Below, piece after piece: positions 1 to 7,526 of a stretch of 12,717 bases of DNA. Source of the stretch: Candidatus Zixiibacteriota bacterium (GTDB taxonomy: Bacteria > Zixibacteria > MSB-5A5 > JAABVY01 > JAHJOQ01); the NCBI GenBank assembly GCA_030631455.1, contig DAOVLC010000005.1, positions 1 to 12,717 of the forward strand, read 5' to 3'. How positions within the stretch are numbered: the first letter of the stretch is position 1; the number at the start of each line of letters is the position of its first letter. The position numbers and the translations under genes were made by a program. A model generated the notes under the pieces. That model ran no database searches and was not told the DNA's origin. It saw only the letters and a program-made list of their open reading frames with translations.

Positions 1-1
1 C

Positions 2-331
2 ATATTCAGCGTTCTTCTGCCGATCGGGATACTGATTCCCGCCTACATGGTATTCACTTCAGACTGGAGTAAATTACTCCATCTGCCTGCAGAGCCACTT
101 ATCGCCATGCTGTATCTGGGACTAATCAGCCTTGCAATTGCTCACTGGTTCTGGCAGGAGGGTGTCGCACGAGTAGGGGCTGCGAGAGCGGGGCTGTTTC
201 TGTATCTCGAACCCTTGGCCACGACTGCGCTGGCAGTGCCACTTCTCCACGAGCAATTTGGCGCCTTTGCTGTTATAGGCGGTATAATGGTTCTCGGGGG
301 CGTTTACTGGTCGCAGCGCCGAAGAGGGTAG
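2..331 (+). CDS. EamA/DMT-family transporter, C-terminal part (5' end outside window)
   Basis: Inner-membrane transporter of the drug/metabolite (EamA) superfamily; the substrate cannot be told from sequence. The reading frame is open from base 2 through the TAG at 329-331, so an internal ATG at 47 is not the true start and only the last ~109 residues are present. They contain about four hydrophobic segments in the typical EamA C-terminal order: a helix near the edge, the segment containing LYLGLISLAIAHWFWQEG, then the family-typical GAARAGLFLYLEPLATTALAVP stretch (helix 9 region), then a last helix ending GGVYW followed by a basic QRRRG tail, as in permeases ending in the cytoplasm. Nothing looks broken. 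It converges with the gene ending at 615 and has no obvious link to the minus-strand operon. Family assignment is confident, substrate unknown. Confidence -1.
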   Translation: MFSVLLPIGILIPAYMVFTSDWSKLLHLPAEPLIAMLYLGLISLAIAHWFWQEGVARVGAARAGLFLYLEPLATTALAVPLLHEQFGAFAVIGGIMVLGGVYWSQRRRG

Positions 332-376
332 ACGGCGGTACGGGATTCTCTCGAAATGCGGGGCACACTCGCATCA

Positions 377-468
377 GTGCGCACAGGGGCTGTGCTCCTG
401 TGCTAGTGAACCTGGGGAACGCAGTTGAATGCAGTCACAAATCGCAGGGGCACAGCCCCTGCGTGCAC
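377..468. repeat. Pair of related GC-rich palindromes in inverted orientation (REP/BIME-like)
   Basis: Two 25-nt elements, 377-401 (minus orientation) and 444-468 (plus orientation), match at 21 of 25 positions when the first is reverse-complemented. Both contain GCACAGCCCCTG, and the four differences are all transitions. Each is itself palindromic: 381-387 pairs with 397-403 (GCACAGG/CCTGTGC), and 443-450 pairs perfectly with 456-463 (CGCAGGGG/CCCCTGCG, loop CACAG). The two copies could also pair with each other across a 42-nt gap. They lie in the 283-nt gene-free stretch (332-614) between two convergent genes. That is where REP-type elements usually sit, and they may also help terminate transcription from both sides, though no T-run follows. 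A weaker hairpin, GTGAC(G)/(C)GTCAC, lies at 572-594. Nothing else recognisable is in this stretch. Confidence -1.
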
Positions 469-614
469 AGTACATGGCAGAGTAAATGAGGGGATAAGGG
501 CATCCGGAACCGCACAAAAAAGCCGAAACCGCATGGGCTTCGACTTTCATTCATGTCTTCAAGCGAATCAGGTGACGGCAAAGAGCCTCGTCACATGTCT
601 ATGCTGAAATCAGT

Positions 615-1103
615 CTAACGATTTGCCGTCGCACGTTTTCTTCGCACGAGATACGCGCCGGTAATTACTAGAAGGGTCAGCAATACGAGCATTCCCCATT
701 CGGAGATCGTCGGAAGGCAGTCATCCGTCTCGGTAATAATGCAATCCGCACCGCATTTCAGGTTGAAAGTATAGAAATCAAAGCAGTTCTCCCCTTCACA
801 GACAGCAACTTCCACCAAGCCACAGCCGTATCCTTCACCAATAAGACATGAGACAGGTATACTGTCGCTGATGGCAGGACCCATCAGCGTGATAGTGTTA
901 GTATCTACCTCACTGCAACCCTCAAAGGATGGGTGGATGTTATATTCAACGGGGTCACCGGTGATTGTAAACTTGACGTGTTGGCTAGCTGGGTCGAACA
1001 CGCATGTGCTTGTCTGGGCCAACGCATCGGTCGCGGAAGGCACCGCAAGGAACGCAATCACGGCAGTGAAAACAATACAGAAAGCGCTTGTGCTGAGTTT
1101 CAT
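615..1103 (-). CDS. Small cysteine-rich secreted protein with IPTL-CTERM sorting signal
   Basis: A 162-residue exported protein. Residues 1-30 form a Sec signal peptide (basic start, hydrophobic core, likely cleavage after ALAQ). The mature part is acidic and Ser/Thr-rich with nine cysteines and no enzyme family I recognise. The C-terminus is a tripartite sorting signal: LPTISEWG, then a hydrophobic helix (MLVLLTLLVITGAYLV), then a basic RRKRATANR tail. This is the IPTL-CTERM type, a PEP-CTERM relative known to be matched with a dedicated exosortase (XrtH class). A cysteine directly precedes the motif. The start is well supported: AGGAGG at 1109-1114 lies 5 nt before the ATG. It has its own promoter (1160-1188). 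By analogy the protein is probably cleaved and attached or secreted at the cell surface; its function is unknown. The exosortase is not in this window. Confidence -1.
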   Translation of the reverse strand: MKLSTSAFCIVFTAVIAFLAVPSATDALAQTSTCVFDPASQHVKFTITGDPVEYNIHPSFEGCSEVDTNTITLMGPAISDSIPVSCLIGEGYGCGLVEVAVCEGENCFDFYTFNLKCGADCIITETDDCLPTISEWGMLVLLTLLVITGAYLVRRKRATANR

Positions 1104-1159
1104 AATATCCTCCTGTTGAGCTTGCGAGCACCCGTAGTAGGAACACCTTTTTCATCCTA

Positions 1160-1188
1160 TATATAATGCTCAAGCGGAATTTGGTCAA
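1160..1188 (-). promoter_or_regulatory. Sigma70-like promoter for the IPTL-CTERM gene
   Basis: On the minus strand TTGACC (1188-1183) is followed after exactly 17 nt by TATATA (1165-1160). Transcription would begin near 1153, giving a ~50-nt leader with a strong Shine-Dalgarno (AGGAGG, 1114-1109) before the ATG at 1103. This is the best sigma70-type promoter in the window, suggesting the secreted protein is expressed independently of lon. Confidence -1.
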
Positions 1189-1198
1189 GTACAAATGT

Positions 1199-1254
1199 GC
1201 GCTTGTGAAGCGCAGAATTCGCCCGTCGGCGAGTAGTCTGGCGCAGTAACTGCG
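1199..1254 (-). terminator. Three tandem hairpins after lon, possible terminator region
   Basis: Between the lon stop and the next promoter lie three short perfect inverted repeats: CGCAGT/ACTGCG (1242-1247 with 1249-1254), TCGCC/GGCGA with a 4-nt loop (1219-1223 with 1228-1232), and GCGCTT/AAGCGC with a 3-nt loop (1199-1204 with 1208-1213). The last one in the direction of lon transcription is followed by ACATTTGT, not a clean U-run, so this is not a canonical rho-independent terminator. Its position right after lon and before TTGACC makes a role in ending or protecting the lon transcript plausible. Confidence -1.
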
Positions 1255-1267
1255 GTGCTAACGTGTG

Positions 1268-3694
1268 CTACCGACTCGATTTTCGAGTCCTCTTCTTTGC
1301 CGGTTCGAGTGCAATGTCGAAAACCTGCTCTGTATTTTCTACGAATTTCAGAGTCAGCTTGTTCTTCAATTCGTCCGGAATTTCGACGGTGTCCTTGCGG
1401 TTCTGCTCCGGTAGGATTACTATTTTCATTCCAACTCTATATGCGCCAAGGAGTTTCTCCTTGAGCCCTCCAATCGGCAGGACATTTCCCCTCAGAGTAA
1501 TCTCACCGGTCATTGCTATTCTGGGTCTTACCGGTCTTCCAGTCATTAATGACGCTATCGCTGTTGCCATTGTGATCCCGGCGGATGGTCCATCCTTTGG
1601 AACAGCGCCAGCCGGGACGTGAACATGGATATCTGTCCTCTCGAATATTCCCGGCTCAATCCCGAGTCTATCTGATTTTGATCTGATGAACGATAGCGCC
1701 GCCTGGACAGATTCTTTCATCACTTCACCGAGATGTCCTGTGAGAGTGAGTTGATTCTTGCCGGGCATCCTGGTTGCCTCGACGTAGAGGACTTCCCCTC
1801 CACTCGACGTCCACGCGAGACCCGCGGCGATTCCGACTTTGCTTACTCGTTCGGCGGTCTCCCGCACGAACTTGGCCGGTCCGAGGAATTTGCTGACATT
1901 GTTTTTCGTTGCAATCGTTTTCTCCGTCTTACCTTCAGCTACTCCTCGAGCGACTTTTCGGCAGATGGCAGCTATTTCGCGGTCAAGATTGCGGAGTCCC
2001 GATTCGCGAGTGTACTCATTTATCATTCGCATAAGAGCCGCGTCCTTAAACTCAATATTGGAGCTCGTGAGTCCGTGGTTGTCGAGTTCTCGCGGGATCA
2101 GGTATTTCTTCGCAATCTGGATTTTTTCGAGATCGGTATAGCCCGGAATGGAGATGACTTCCATCCTGTCACGCAGCACTGCCGGTATCGTATCGAGAAT
2201 GTTAGCGGTCGTGATAAACACTACTTTTGAAAGATCGAACGGCACATCGAGATAGTGGTCCGAAAAACTGTTGTTCTGTTCCGGGTCGAGGACTTCGAGT
2301 AGTGCCGATGATGGATCTCCTCTGAAGTCCTTTCCAACTTTATCGATCTCGTCAAGCATGAAGACAGGGTTGTTTGAGCCTGCGCGACGGATGCCCTGAA
2401 CAATCCTGCCCGGCATCGATCCAATATACGTTCTACGATGCCCTCTGATTTCGGCTTCATCGTGCATTCCACCGAGCGCAATGCGCTGGAACTTGCGTCC
2501 CATTGCGCGCGCGATTGACTGGCCAAGCGAAGTCTTGCCGACACCGGGAGGTCCGGCAAAGCAAAGAATCGGACCTTTGACGTCAGGCTTAAGCTGCCTG
2601 ACCGCCAGATATTCGAGTATACGCTCCTTGACCTTCTCGAGATCGTAGTGGTCTTCGTTGAGAATCTTCTCCGCTCGCTTGATATTGAGTTCGTTCTCTA
2701 TCGAGATAGACCATGGCAGTCCGACAAGCCATTCGAGGTATGTTCGGGAAACCGTATACTCCGCCGCCGCTGGGTTCATTCGAGAAAGGCGATCGAGTTC
2801 CTTGAGTGCGGTCTCTTCCGCCACATCGCTCATCCTGGCATCGCCGATCTTCTTTTTGAACTCCTCTACCTCAGCCACCCGTTCGTCAGATTCGCCCAGC
2901 TCACGCTGGATAGCCTTGAGTTGTTCTCTGAGGATGTATTCCTTCTGAGACTTGCCCATCTCAGATGCGGCGTCCGTCTGAATCTTCTTTGAAAGTTCGA
3001 GGACTTCGAGTTCCTTCACCAGATAAGTATGAATCTTCTCAAGTCTCTTTTTCACGTCGAGCATTTCGAGCAATCCCTGTCGCTGCCCAACGGAGATATT
3101 CAGATTCGTGGCGATATAGTCCGCCATCTTCGACGGGCCGTCCTGATTGAGAGCTGATATAAAAACCTCTTCCGAAAGATTTTGCGCAAGGTCGATTACT
3201 CTTTTTAGCAGGTCGAGGACGTTTCTTGTCAGAGCTTCAACCTGAACGCCTTCATGTGTATGCTCATCGAGAAGCCTTATCTCAGCAACCAGATGGGGCG
3301 ATGTTTCCGTAAACTTGGTTATCTCAAATCGGGCAAGCCCTTGAACGAGAAAACGTACACTCCCATCGGGAAAACGAAGCATCTTGAGAATCGTTGCGGA
3401 TGTGCCGACCCGGTAGATATCATCCTGGCCGGGATCCTCACGCTCACCCTCTTTCTGCGCAACAAGACCAATCGTCCTTCCGGCCATCAGAGCCTCGTCC
3501 ACCATGAGAGCATATCTCTGGTTAGAGATCATTAAGGGCGCAATGACGTATGGATAAACAACCATACCCTTGAGAGGGAGAATAGGGAGGGAGGTTGATT
3601 CGATTTTAGTCATGACACCTGTGTCATCCTTGACGCTCGCATTTACCACCAGGTAACCCTCCTCTGTTTGGACATCATGGTCCTTGTCAGCCAT
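1268..3694 (-). CDS. lon: ATP-dependent Lon protease (endopeptidase La)
   Basis: Cytoplasmic homo-oligomeric AAA+ serine protease that unfolds and degrades damaged and regulatory proteins. At 808 residues it is slightly longer than E. coli Lon (784), mostly from a ~35-residue polar N-terminal extension. Domains in order: LON substrate-binding domain starting at LPILPLKGMVVYP (from ~36); helical and coiled-coil region (~230-340); AAA+ module with Walker A GPPGVGKT (381-388) and Walker B FMLDEID (D448, E449); protease domain with catalytic Ser704 in KDGPSAG and catalytic Lys747 in GGLKEK, the 43-residue spacing expected for the Ser-Lys dyad. The C-terminus is basic (KKRTRKSSR). All key residues are present. 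An in-frame TAG directly precedes the ATG, so the start cannot lie further upstream; no good Shine-Dalgarno is visible. It has its own promoter-like sequence (3778-3806) after the upstream operon. Confidence -1.
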   Translation of the reverse strand: MADKDHDVQTEEGYLVVNASVKDDTGVMTKIESTSLPILPLKGMVVYPYVIAPLMISNQRYALMVDEALMAGRTIGLVAQKEGEREDPGQDDIYRVGTSATILKMLRFPDGSVRFLVQGLARFEITKFTETSPHLVAEIRLLDEHTHEGVQVEALTRNVLDLLKRVIDLAQNLSEEVFISALNQDGPSKMADYIATNLNISVGQRQGLLEMLDVKKRLEKIHTYLVKELEVLELSKKIQTDAASEMGKSQKEYILREQLKAIQRELGESDERVAEVEEFKKKIGDARMSDVAEETALKELDRLSRMNPAAAEYTVSRTYLEWLVGLPWSISIENELNIKRAEKILNEDHYDLEKVKERILEYLAVRQLKPDVKGPILCFAGPPGVGKTSLGQSIARAMGRKFQRIALGGMHDEAEIRGHRRTYIGSMPGRIVQGIRRAGSNNPVFMLDEIDKVGKDFRGDPSSALLEVLDPEQNNSFSDHYLDVPFDLSKVVFITTANILDTIPAVLRDRMEVISIPGYTDLEKIQIAKKYLIPRELDNHGLTSSNIEFKDAALMRMINEYTRESGLRNLDREIAAICRKVARGVAEGKTEKTIATKNNVSKFLGPAKFVRETAERVSKVGIAAGLAWTSSGGEVLYVEATRMPGKNQLTLTGHLGEVMKESVQAALSFIRSKSDRLGIEPGIFERTDIHVHVPAGAVPKDGPSAGITMATAIASLMTGRPVRPRIAMTGEITLRGNVLPIGGLKEKLLGAYRVGMKIVILPEQNRKDTVEIPDELKNKLTLKFVENTEQVFDIALEPAKKRTRKSSR

Positions 3695-3777
3695 CTATTC
3701 AATGTCGAATAGAGCGAACATGTTCCCGACAGTTTCTCCACCACTCCGGGCTGTCGCCTCGGATACAGAGAACATAT

Positions 3778-3806
3778 ATTATATCTATCGTAAACTGTCG
3801 AGTAAA
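3778..3806 (-). promoter_or_regulatory. Probable lon promoter with inverted repeat around it
   Basis: On the minus strand a perfect TATAAT (3783-3778) lies 17 nt after TTTACT (3806-3801, four of six consensus bases). The -35 box falls inside the last codons of the upstream gene. Transcription would start near 3771, giving a ~77-nt leader. The motif CGACAGTTT (minus strand 3800-3792, in the -35/-10 spacer) recurs as its inverted copy in the leader (3727-3735), and a third CTGTCG-type half lies at 3751-3756. A palindrome GAACATGTTC sits at 3716-3725. I see no CIRCE, HAIR or other known heat-shock operator, so the regulator is unknown. Confidence -1.
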
Positions 3807-5782
3807 ACTTCAGCCTGACTCACAAGCGACGAATCAGTGCCGTATTCGAGAAACATGCGACAATACTCTTTCGCCCTGTTATTTATGCCCATTGCCGCAT
3901 AGATTCTTGCGAGACTGAACATTGGAGCGGCGAGCCGGCTGTCCATACTGAGAGCGCGCTCGAAACATGATTTCGCCTCCTGAAGCTTGTTCAGCGCCAT
4001 GTTTGATGACCCGAGGTTATTGACGTAGACGACATTGTCCGGTTTTATTCTGACCGCTGCTGCAAACATCTCCTCAGCTTCAGCGTAATTTCCGAGATTC
4101 AGACATATCATACCGAGAGAGTTTCTGTAATGAGCGGCATCAGGTTCGAGTGACACCGCCTTTCGATAGTTCTGCCTTGCACCCGCAAGATCACCCAGCT
4201 TTTCGACTGATTTGCCAAGCTGATAGTATGCCGGTGCGAAATCGGGAGCGAGCCTTACAGCGCGAAGCGCCTCTCTGGCAGAACTCTCGTTTTGACCGAG
4301 ATTATAGAGCATTCCGGCTATCAGGTTACGATGGCGTTTGTTGTCCCCGACTTCAAGAGCAAGTCTGAGTTGTTCAATGGCAGATTCAAGTTCCCCTCTC
4401 GACTGATGGTAATTGGAGAGAATCTCTCTACCGAATGGGCTTCTTTCAGTATCAATATCAAGTAGATAGGCAAAACGCTCGGTGCTCGATTGCTCACTCC
4501 TGTTGACAAGCAGGAAAGAGGTGAGAAAGACAAAAGCCAGAATCACGGCAGCTTTTTCGAATGACCGGAAAGTTCTGGTCAGATCAAGCCTTGCGAGCAG
4601 AATAGCCACTGCGAGTACGGCAGCGGATGTTGCGAAAAGATCCCAGTCGCGTGCGAAACCGAGTTTCGGATCGACAAAGATAATGAAAAGAAGTGAGGGT
4701 ACAACAAGGACTATCAGAAACCAGAATCGTGAGTTGGACGACTCGTAAAGCGATCTCCATCCCCTCAAAGACGACCAGAGCAGTACAAGCCCGGCGGGCA
4801 TTACCAGCATCAATTCGTTGAGCATATCGAGGATATGATTTGTCGACAGCAGCAAGTAACCATGACGGCCTGCGATTGAGACGAACGGGCTGCTCGGTAT
4901 CGATGGTTCCCATCCGTGATAGAAGAAAACGAAAAAAGTCGGGACTGCTATTGCAACGATGCCGGCAATCGGTACTACGGTTCTCTCTGCGCCCTGCTTT
5001 TCACTGCTGACCCATTTCCAGAACAGTATCAGAAACGATGGCAGCAGGATCAGGTTTGCAGCATGACACGAGACCGCAAATGCCAACGATATCGCAGCAA
5101 TCATCATCCCCTTGCCGGTTCTCAGGAATCTCTCTCCGGAAAGCAGGTAAATCAGCGTGAACGCGTAGCCGATGCTGTAGCTTTCAACGTAGCCGCAGAA
5201 TAGCATCGTACTTCCGAGAGTGATAATATACGCAGTAGGCCACGCGACGCCGTCACCGCGCGTTACAAAGTTCTTTAAGATATAGGCGACCACCACACCG
5301 CCTGAAATCGAACTCAGAATTCGATACACAGACTTCCCGTCAAACCCAAGCGGGCCATTGGTAATCTTATAGAGCATCGCGTGGATGAAGGTATCCAGAG
5401 GTTCTGTTTTGGAGAAGAATCTCCCGAAGGCGATTTCATCCGACCGAATAACTCCGTCACCGAGAAACGGGTAGTAGGGCTGGAGCAGATAGAAAACCAT
5501 AGTAGAACCGAGGGTTACAGCAGCCAATTGCCAGGTTGTGATCGCGATGGGGAGGTCGGTATCGCGATTTCTGCGAACCGATATGTAATACCGGAGTCCT
5601 GCGACGAGGACTGTAACAAAAGCAAGTGCGACCACTGAAGATAGTGTCAAGAATCTGAGATGATTGATGCCCCAGAGCCTTGCATCAGGTATTAGAGGGG
5701 ATAGTAGGAACAGAAGGGTGAGGGCCGCTAGGACTACGAATGACAAGTGGCTGGTTTTCGACCCTTCCGAGATCGTTTTCAC
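3785..5782 (-). CDS. Polytopic membrane protein with C-terminal TPR domain, GT-C glycosyltransferase-like
   Basis: A 665-residue inner-membrane protein. Residues ~13-427 hold about 11 hydrophobic segments (for example 13-32, 44-66, 83-104, 181-214, 225-257, 268-288, 352-370, 382-398, 410-426). The C-terminal part (~450-655) is soluble and made of five or six TPR repeats, the clearest at 516-549, 550-583 and 584-617. After the third membrane segment comes FLGDGVIRSDE (107-116): acidic residues in an early external loop, as in GT-C glycosyltransferases of the PMT/ArnT type. Other features are YVESYS (198-203) and RDWDLFA (378-384). The architecture recalls TMTC-like GT-C plus TPR proteins, but no catalytic assignment can be proven here. 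The start is GTG at 5782, 12 nt after the pyrF stop and in the same frame; its ribosome site is weak. It is probably the last gene of the pyr operon. An unrelated TPR membrane scaffold is the alternative. Confidence -1.
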   Translation of the reverse strand: MKTISEGSKTSHLSFVVLAALTLLFLLSPLIPDARLWGINHLRFLTLSSVVALAFVTVLVAGLRYYISVRRNRDTDLPIAITTWQLAAVTLGSTMVFYLLQPYYPFLGDGVIRSDEIAFGRFFSKTEPLDTFIHAMLYKITNGPLGFDGKSVYRILSSISGGVVVAYILKNFVTRGDGVAWPTAYIITLGSTMLFCGYVESYSIGYAFTLIYLLSGERFLRTGKGMMIAAISLAFAVSCHAANLILLPSFLILFWKWVSSEKQGAERTVVPIAGIVAIAVPTFFVFFYHGWEPSIPSSPFVSIAGRHGYLLLSTNHILDMLNELMLVMPAGLVLLWSSLRGWRSLYESSNSRFWFLIVLVVPSLLFIIFVDPKLGFARDWDLFATSAAVLAVAILLARLDLTRTFRSFEKAAVILAFVFLTSFLLVNRSEQSSTERFAYLLDIDTERSPFGREILSNYHQSRGELESAIEQLRLALEVGDNKRHRNLIAGMLYNLGQNESSAREALRAVRLAPDFAPAYYQLGKSVEKLGDLAGARQNYRKAVSLEPDAAHYRNSLGMICLNLGNYAEAEEMFAAAVRIKPDNVVYVNNLGSSNMALNKLQEAKSCFERALSMDSRLAAPMFSLARIYAAMGINNRAKEYCRMFLEYGTDSSLVSQAEVLLDSLR

Positions 5783-5794
5783 GGTTCCAGAGGG

Positions 5795-6607
5795 TCAGTA
5801 GATGCCGAGATCGGCAATGATCTGGTTTAGCTTCTGGACCTCCTCGCGAGCTTTTTCGGCGAAATCGAGTCCGTTTGAGGCGTATAGCACACCACGGGAG
5901 GAATTTACCAGTACGAGGCTGTTGCCGTCATCCGAGCCGAATCTTACGGCAGCTTCAAGATCCCCGCCCTGTGCCCCAACGCCGGGGATAAGGAACGGCA
6001 GGTTGCCGGAAATCGAGCGCACTTCTTTTATCTTCTGGGGATATGACGCACCCACAACGAGTCCAAGATTGTCTTTCTGATTCCATTTGAGCACCGATTC
6101 CGCCACGAACTGATACAGGGGACGTTCCCCGACCTCAAGGAACTGGAAATCCTGTGCTCCGGCATTCGATGTCACGCAGAGTATGAAGGAAAACTTGTCT
6201 TTATATTCGATGAACGGTGAGAGGGAATCCTCGCCCAGGTAGGGTGAAAGCGTGACTGCATCACCTCCCAGATCCTCGAAGATTGCTTTTGCATACATGG
6301 CAGATGTATTGCCTATATCGCCTCTTTTCGCATCGATGATTACCGGAACCGCTTTGGGAATAATCGATACCGTCTCTTTGAGAATATCCCAGCCGACACT
6401 ACCGAGTCGTTCATAGAACGCTATGTTCGGCTTGTATGAGCAAACAAGGTCGGATGTTGCCTCGATAATCTGCTTGTTGAACTCAAGGATCGGGTTGTCG
6501 AGCTTCTTAATGTGTTCCGGCATTTTGTCAAAGTCAGAATCGAGCCCCACACATACAACGGTTTTCCTCTCGGCAACAAGCTCAGAAAGTTTCTCTTTGA
6601 ACTTCAT
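5795..6607 (-). CDS. pyrF: Orotidine 5'-phosphate decarboxylase, type 2
   Basis: Converts OMP to UMP, the last step of de novo pyrimidine synthesis, in the cytoplasm. At 270 residues it fits the longer type 2 subfamily (about 260-280 aa) rather than the ~230-aa E. coli type. The family signature IIDAKRGDIGNT covers 90-101, with catalytic Lys94 and Asp97. Substrate-binding features are VGLDSDFDKMP near the N-terminus (20-30), SYKPNIAFYE (57-66) and the phosphate-gripper region IPGVGAQGGD. The ATG follows the pyrD stop by one nucleotide (TAATATG), with AAAGG about 6 nt upstream inside pyrD, indicating translational coupling. Directly behind pyrK and pyrD, so late UMP synthesis is encoded together. 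Nothing is missing. Confidence -1.
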   Translation of the reverse strand: MKFKEKLSELVAERKTVVCVGLDSDFDKMPEHIKKLDNPILEFNKQIIEATSDLVCSYKPNIAFYERLGSVGWDILKETVSIIPKAVPVIIDAKRGDIGNTSAMYAKAIFEDLGGDAVTLSPYLGEDSLSPFIEYKDKFSFILCVTSNAGAQDFQFLEVGERPLYQFVAESVLKWNQKDNLGLVVGASYPQKIKEVRSISGNLPFLIPGVGAQGGDLEAAVRFGSDDGNSLVLVNSSRGVLYASNGLDFAEKAREEVQKLNQIIADLGIY

Positions 6608-6608
6608 A

Positions 6609-7526
6609 TTAGACCTTTAGCTTTCCTGTAAGCTCCTTGATACATTGAATGTCGATATCGCGCAAGTAGTTTTTCAGGCCGTCTACCGCATCGACCGTGC
6701 AGCTCGGATTGATGAAGTTTGCGGTTCCGAATTGAACTGCGGCAGCTCCCGCTATGATGAACTGCGCGACATCGAAGTGATCCATTATCCCGCCTATCCC
6801 TATGATCGGAATCTTAACAGAGCGATAGACCTTGTGCACGCACGCAAGCGCGACCGGTTTGATAGCCGGACCCGACAGCCCGCCCGTAACATTTGTCAAG
6901 AGTGGCTCAAACGTATTGTGATTTACTCCCATTCCGACAAGCGTGTTAATCATGGAGAGAGCGTCGGCGCCCGCATCCTCGCACGCCTTTGCAATGGACG
7001 CGATGTCGGTCACATTCGGTGAGAGCTTTATAATCAACGGAAACCGGGATATCTTTTGCAACTCCGACGTCAATTTGTGGGCGGATTCCGGTGAACCGGA
7101 AAACTCGAGACCATCAGCACCAACATTCGGGCAGGAGATGTTGATCTCAAGCATGGCGATGCCGTCACAGTCATTGAGCTTGTCGATAACAGTCACATAC
7201 TCTTCGATAGAAAATCCGGCAACATTGACAACCACGTTCGTATCGAGTGTTTGCAGGAAGGGTATCTTCTCTGTGATGAACCTGTCAACTCCGACATTCG
7301 CCAGTCCGATGGCGTTCAGCATGCCTCCGGCGGTTTCGCATGTCCTCGGTGGTTTGTGTCCGGGACGCGGATTCAGCGTTACTGACTTGGTCACTATGCC
7401 GCCAAGCTTCGAGAGATCGATGTACTCGTTGAACTCCTCGCCGTACCCGAAGGTGCCGGATGCTGTCATGATTGGATTGCGGAACTTCACGCCGCCAATC
7501 TCAACCGTAAGATCGAACTTGCTCAA
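6609..7526 (-). CDS. pyrD: Dihydroorotate dehydrogenase catalytic subunit, class 1B
   Basis: FMN enzyme oxidising dihydroorotate to orotate; in class 1B it passes electrons through PyrK to NAD+. The start is TTG at 7526-7524: it overlaps the pyrK stop (TTGA), has GAGGTG about 7 nt upstream, and gives 305 residues, the usual class 1B length. The protein then begins MSKFDLTVEIGGVKFRNP, a normal family N-terminus. A longer in-frame extension to 7727 lies wholly inside pyrK and is not expected to be translated. Visible features: ASGTFGYG (22-29), TKSVTLNPRPG (46-56), LNAIGLANVG (70-79), the catalytic Cys132 in NISCPN (129-134), and the FMN-phosphate region GIGGIMDH near the C-terminus. A Cys rather than Ser as base is typical of class 1. 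The neighbouring pyrK independently supports the 1B assignment. Confidence -1.
   Translation of the reverse strand: MSKFDLTVEIGGVKFRNPIMTASGTFGYGEEFNEYIDLSKLGGIVTKSVTLNPRPGHKPPRTCETAGGMLNAIGLANVGVDRFITEKIPFLQTLDTNVVVNVAGFSIEEYVTVIDKLNDCDGIAMLEINISCPNVGADGLEFSGSPESAHKLTSELQKISRFPLIIKLSPNVTDIASIAKACEDAGADALSMINTLVGMGVNHNTFEPLLTNVTGGLSGPAIKPVALACVHKVYRSVKIPIIGIGGIMDHFDVAQFIIAGAAAVQFGTANFINPSCTVDAVDGLKNYLRDIDIQCIKELTGKLKV

Noticed and set aside
425..607. 60-codon + strand open frame after the transporter
   Set aside because: It runs through the palindromic repeat, has no Shine-Dalgarno and no protein-like composition.
985..1194. 69-codon minus-strand frame overlapping the IPTL-CTERM gene start
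   Set aside because: It would begin upstream of the predicted transcription start and is a frame shadow of the signal peptide region.
3716..3725. GAACATGTTC as a LexA (SOS) box before lon
   Set aside because: The Bacillus-type box needs four bases between GAAC and GTTC; here there are two, so it does not fit.
5783..5797. pyrF and the membrane/TPR gene as one gene split by a stop
   Set aside because: They share a reading frame across a single TGA, but both proteins have complete, normal ends and unrelated locations (cytoplasm and membrane); the shared frame is chance.
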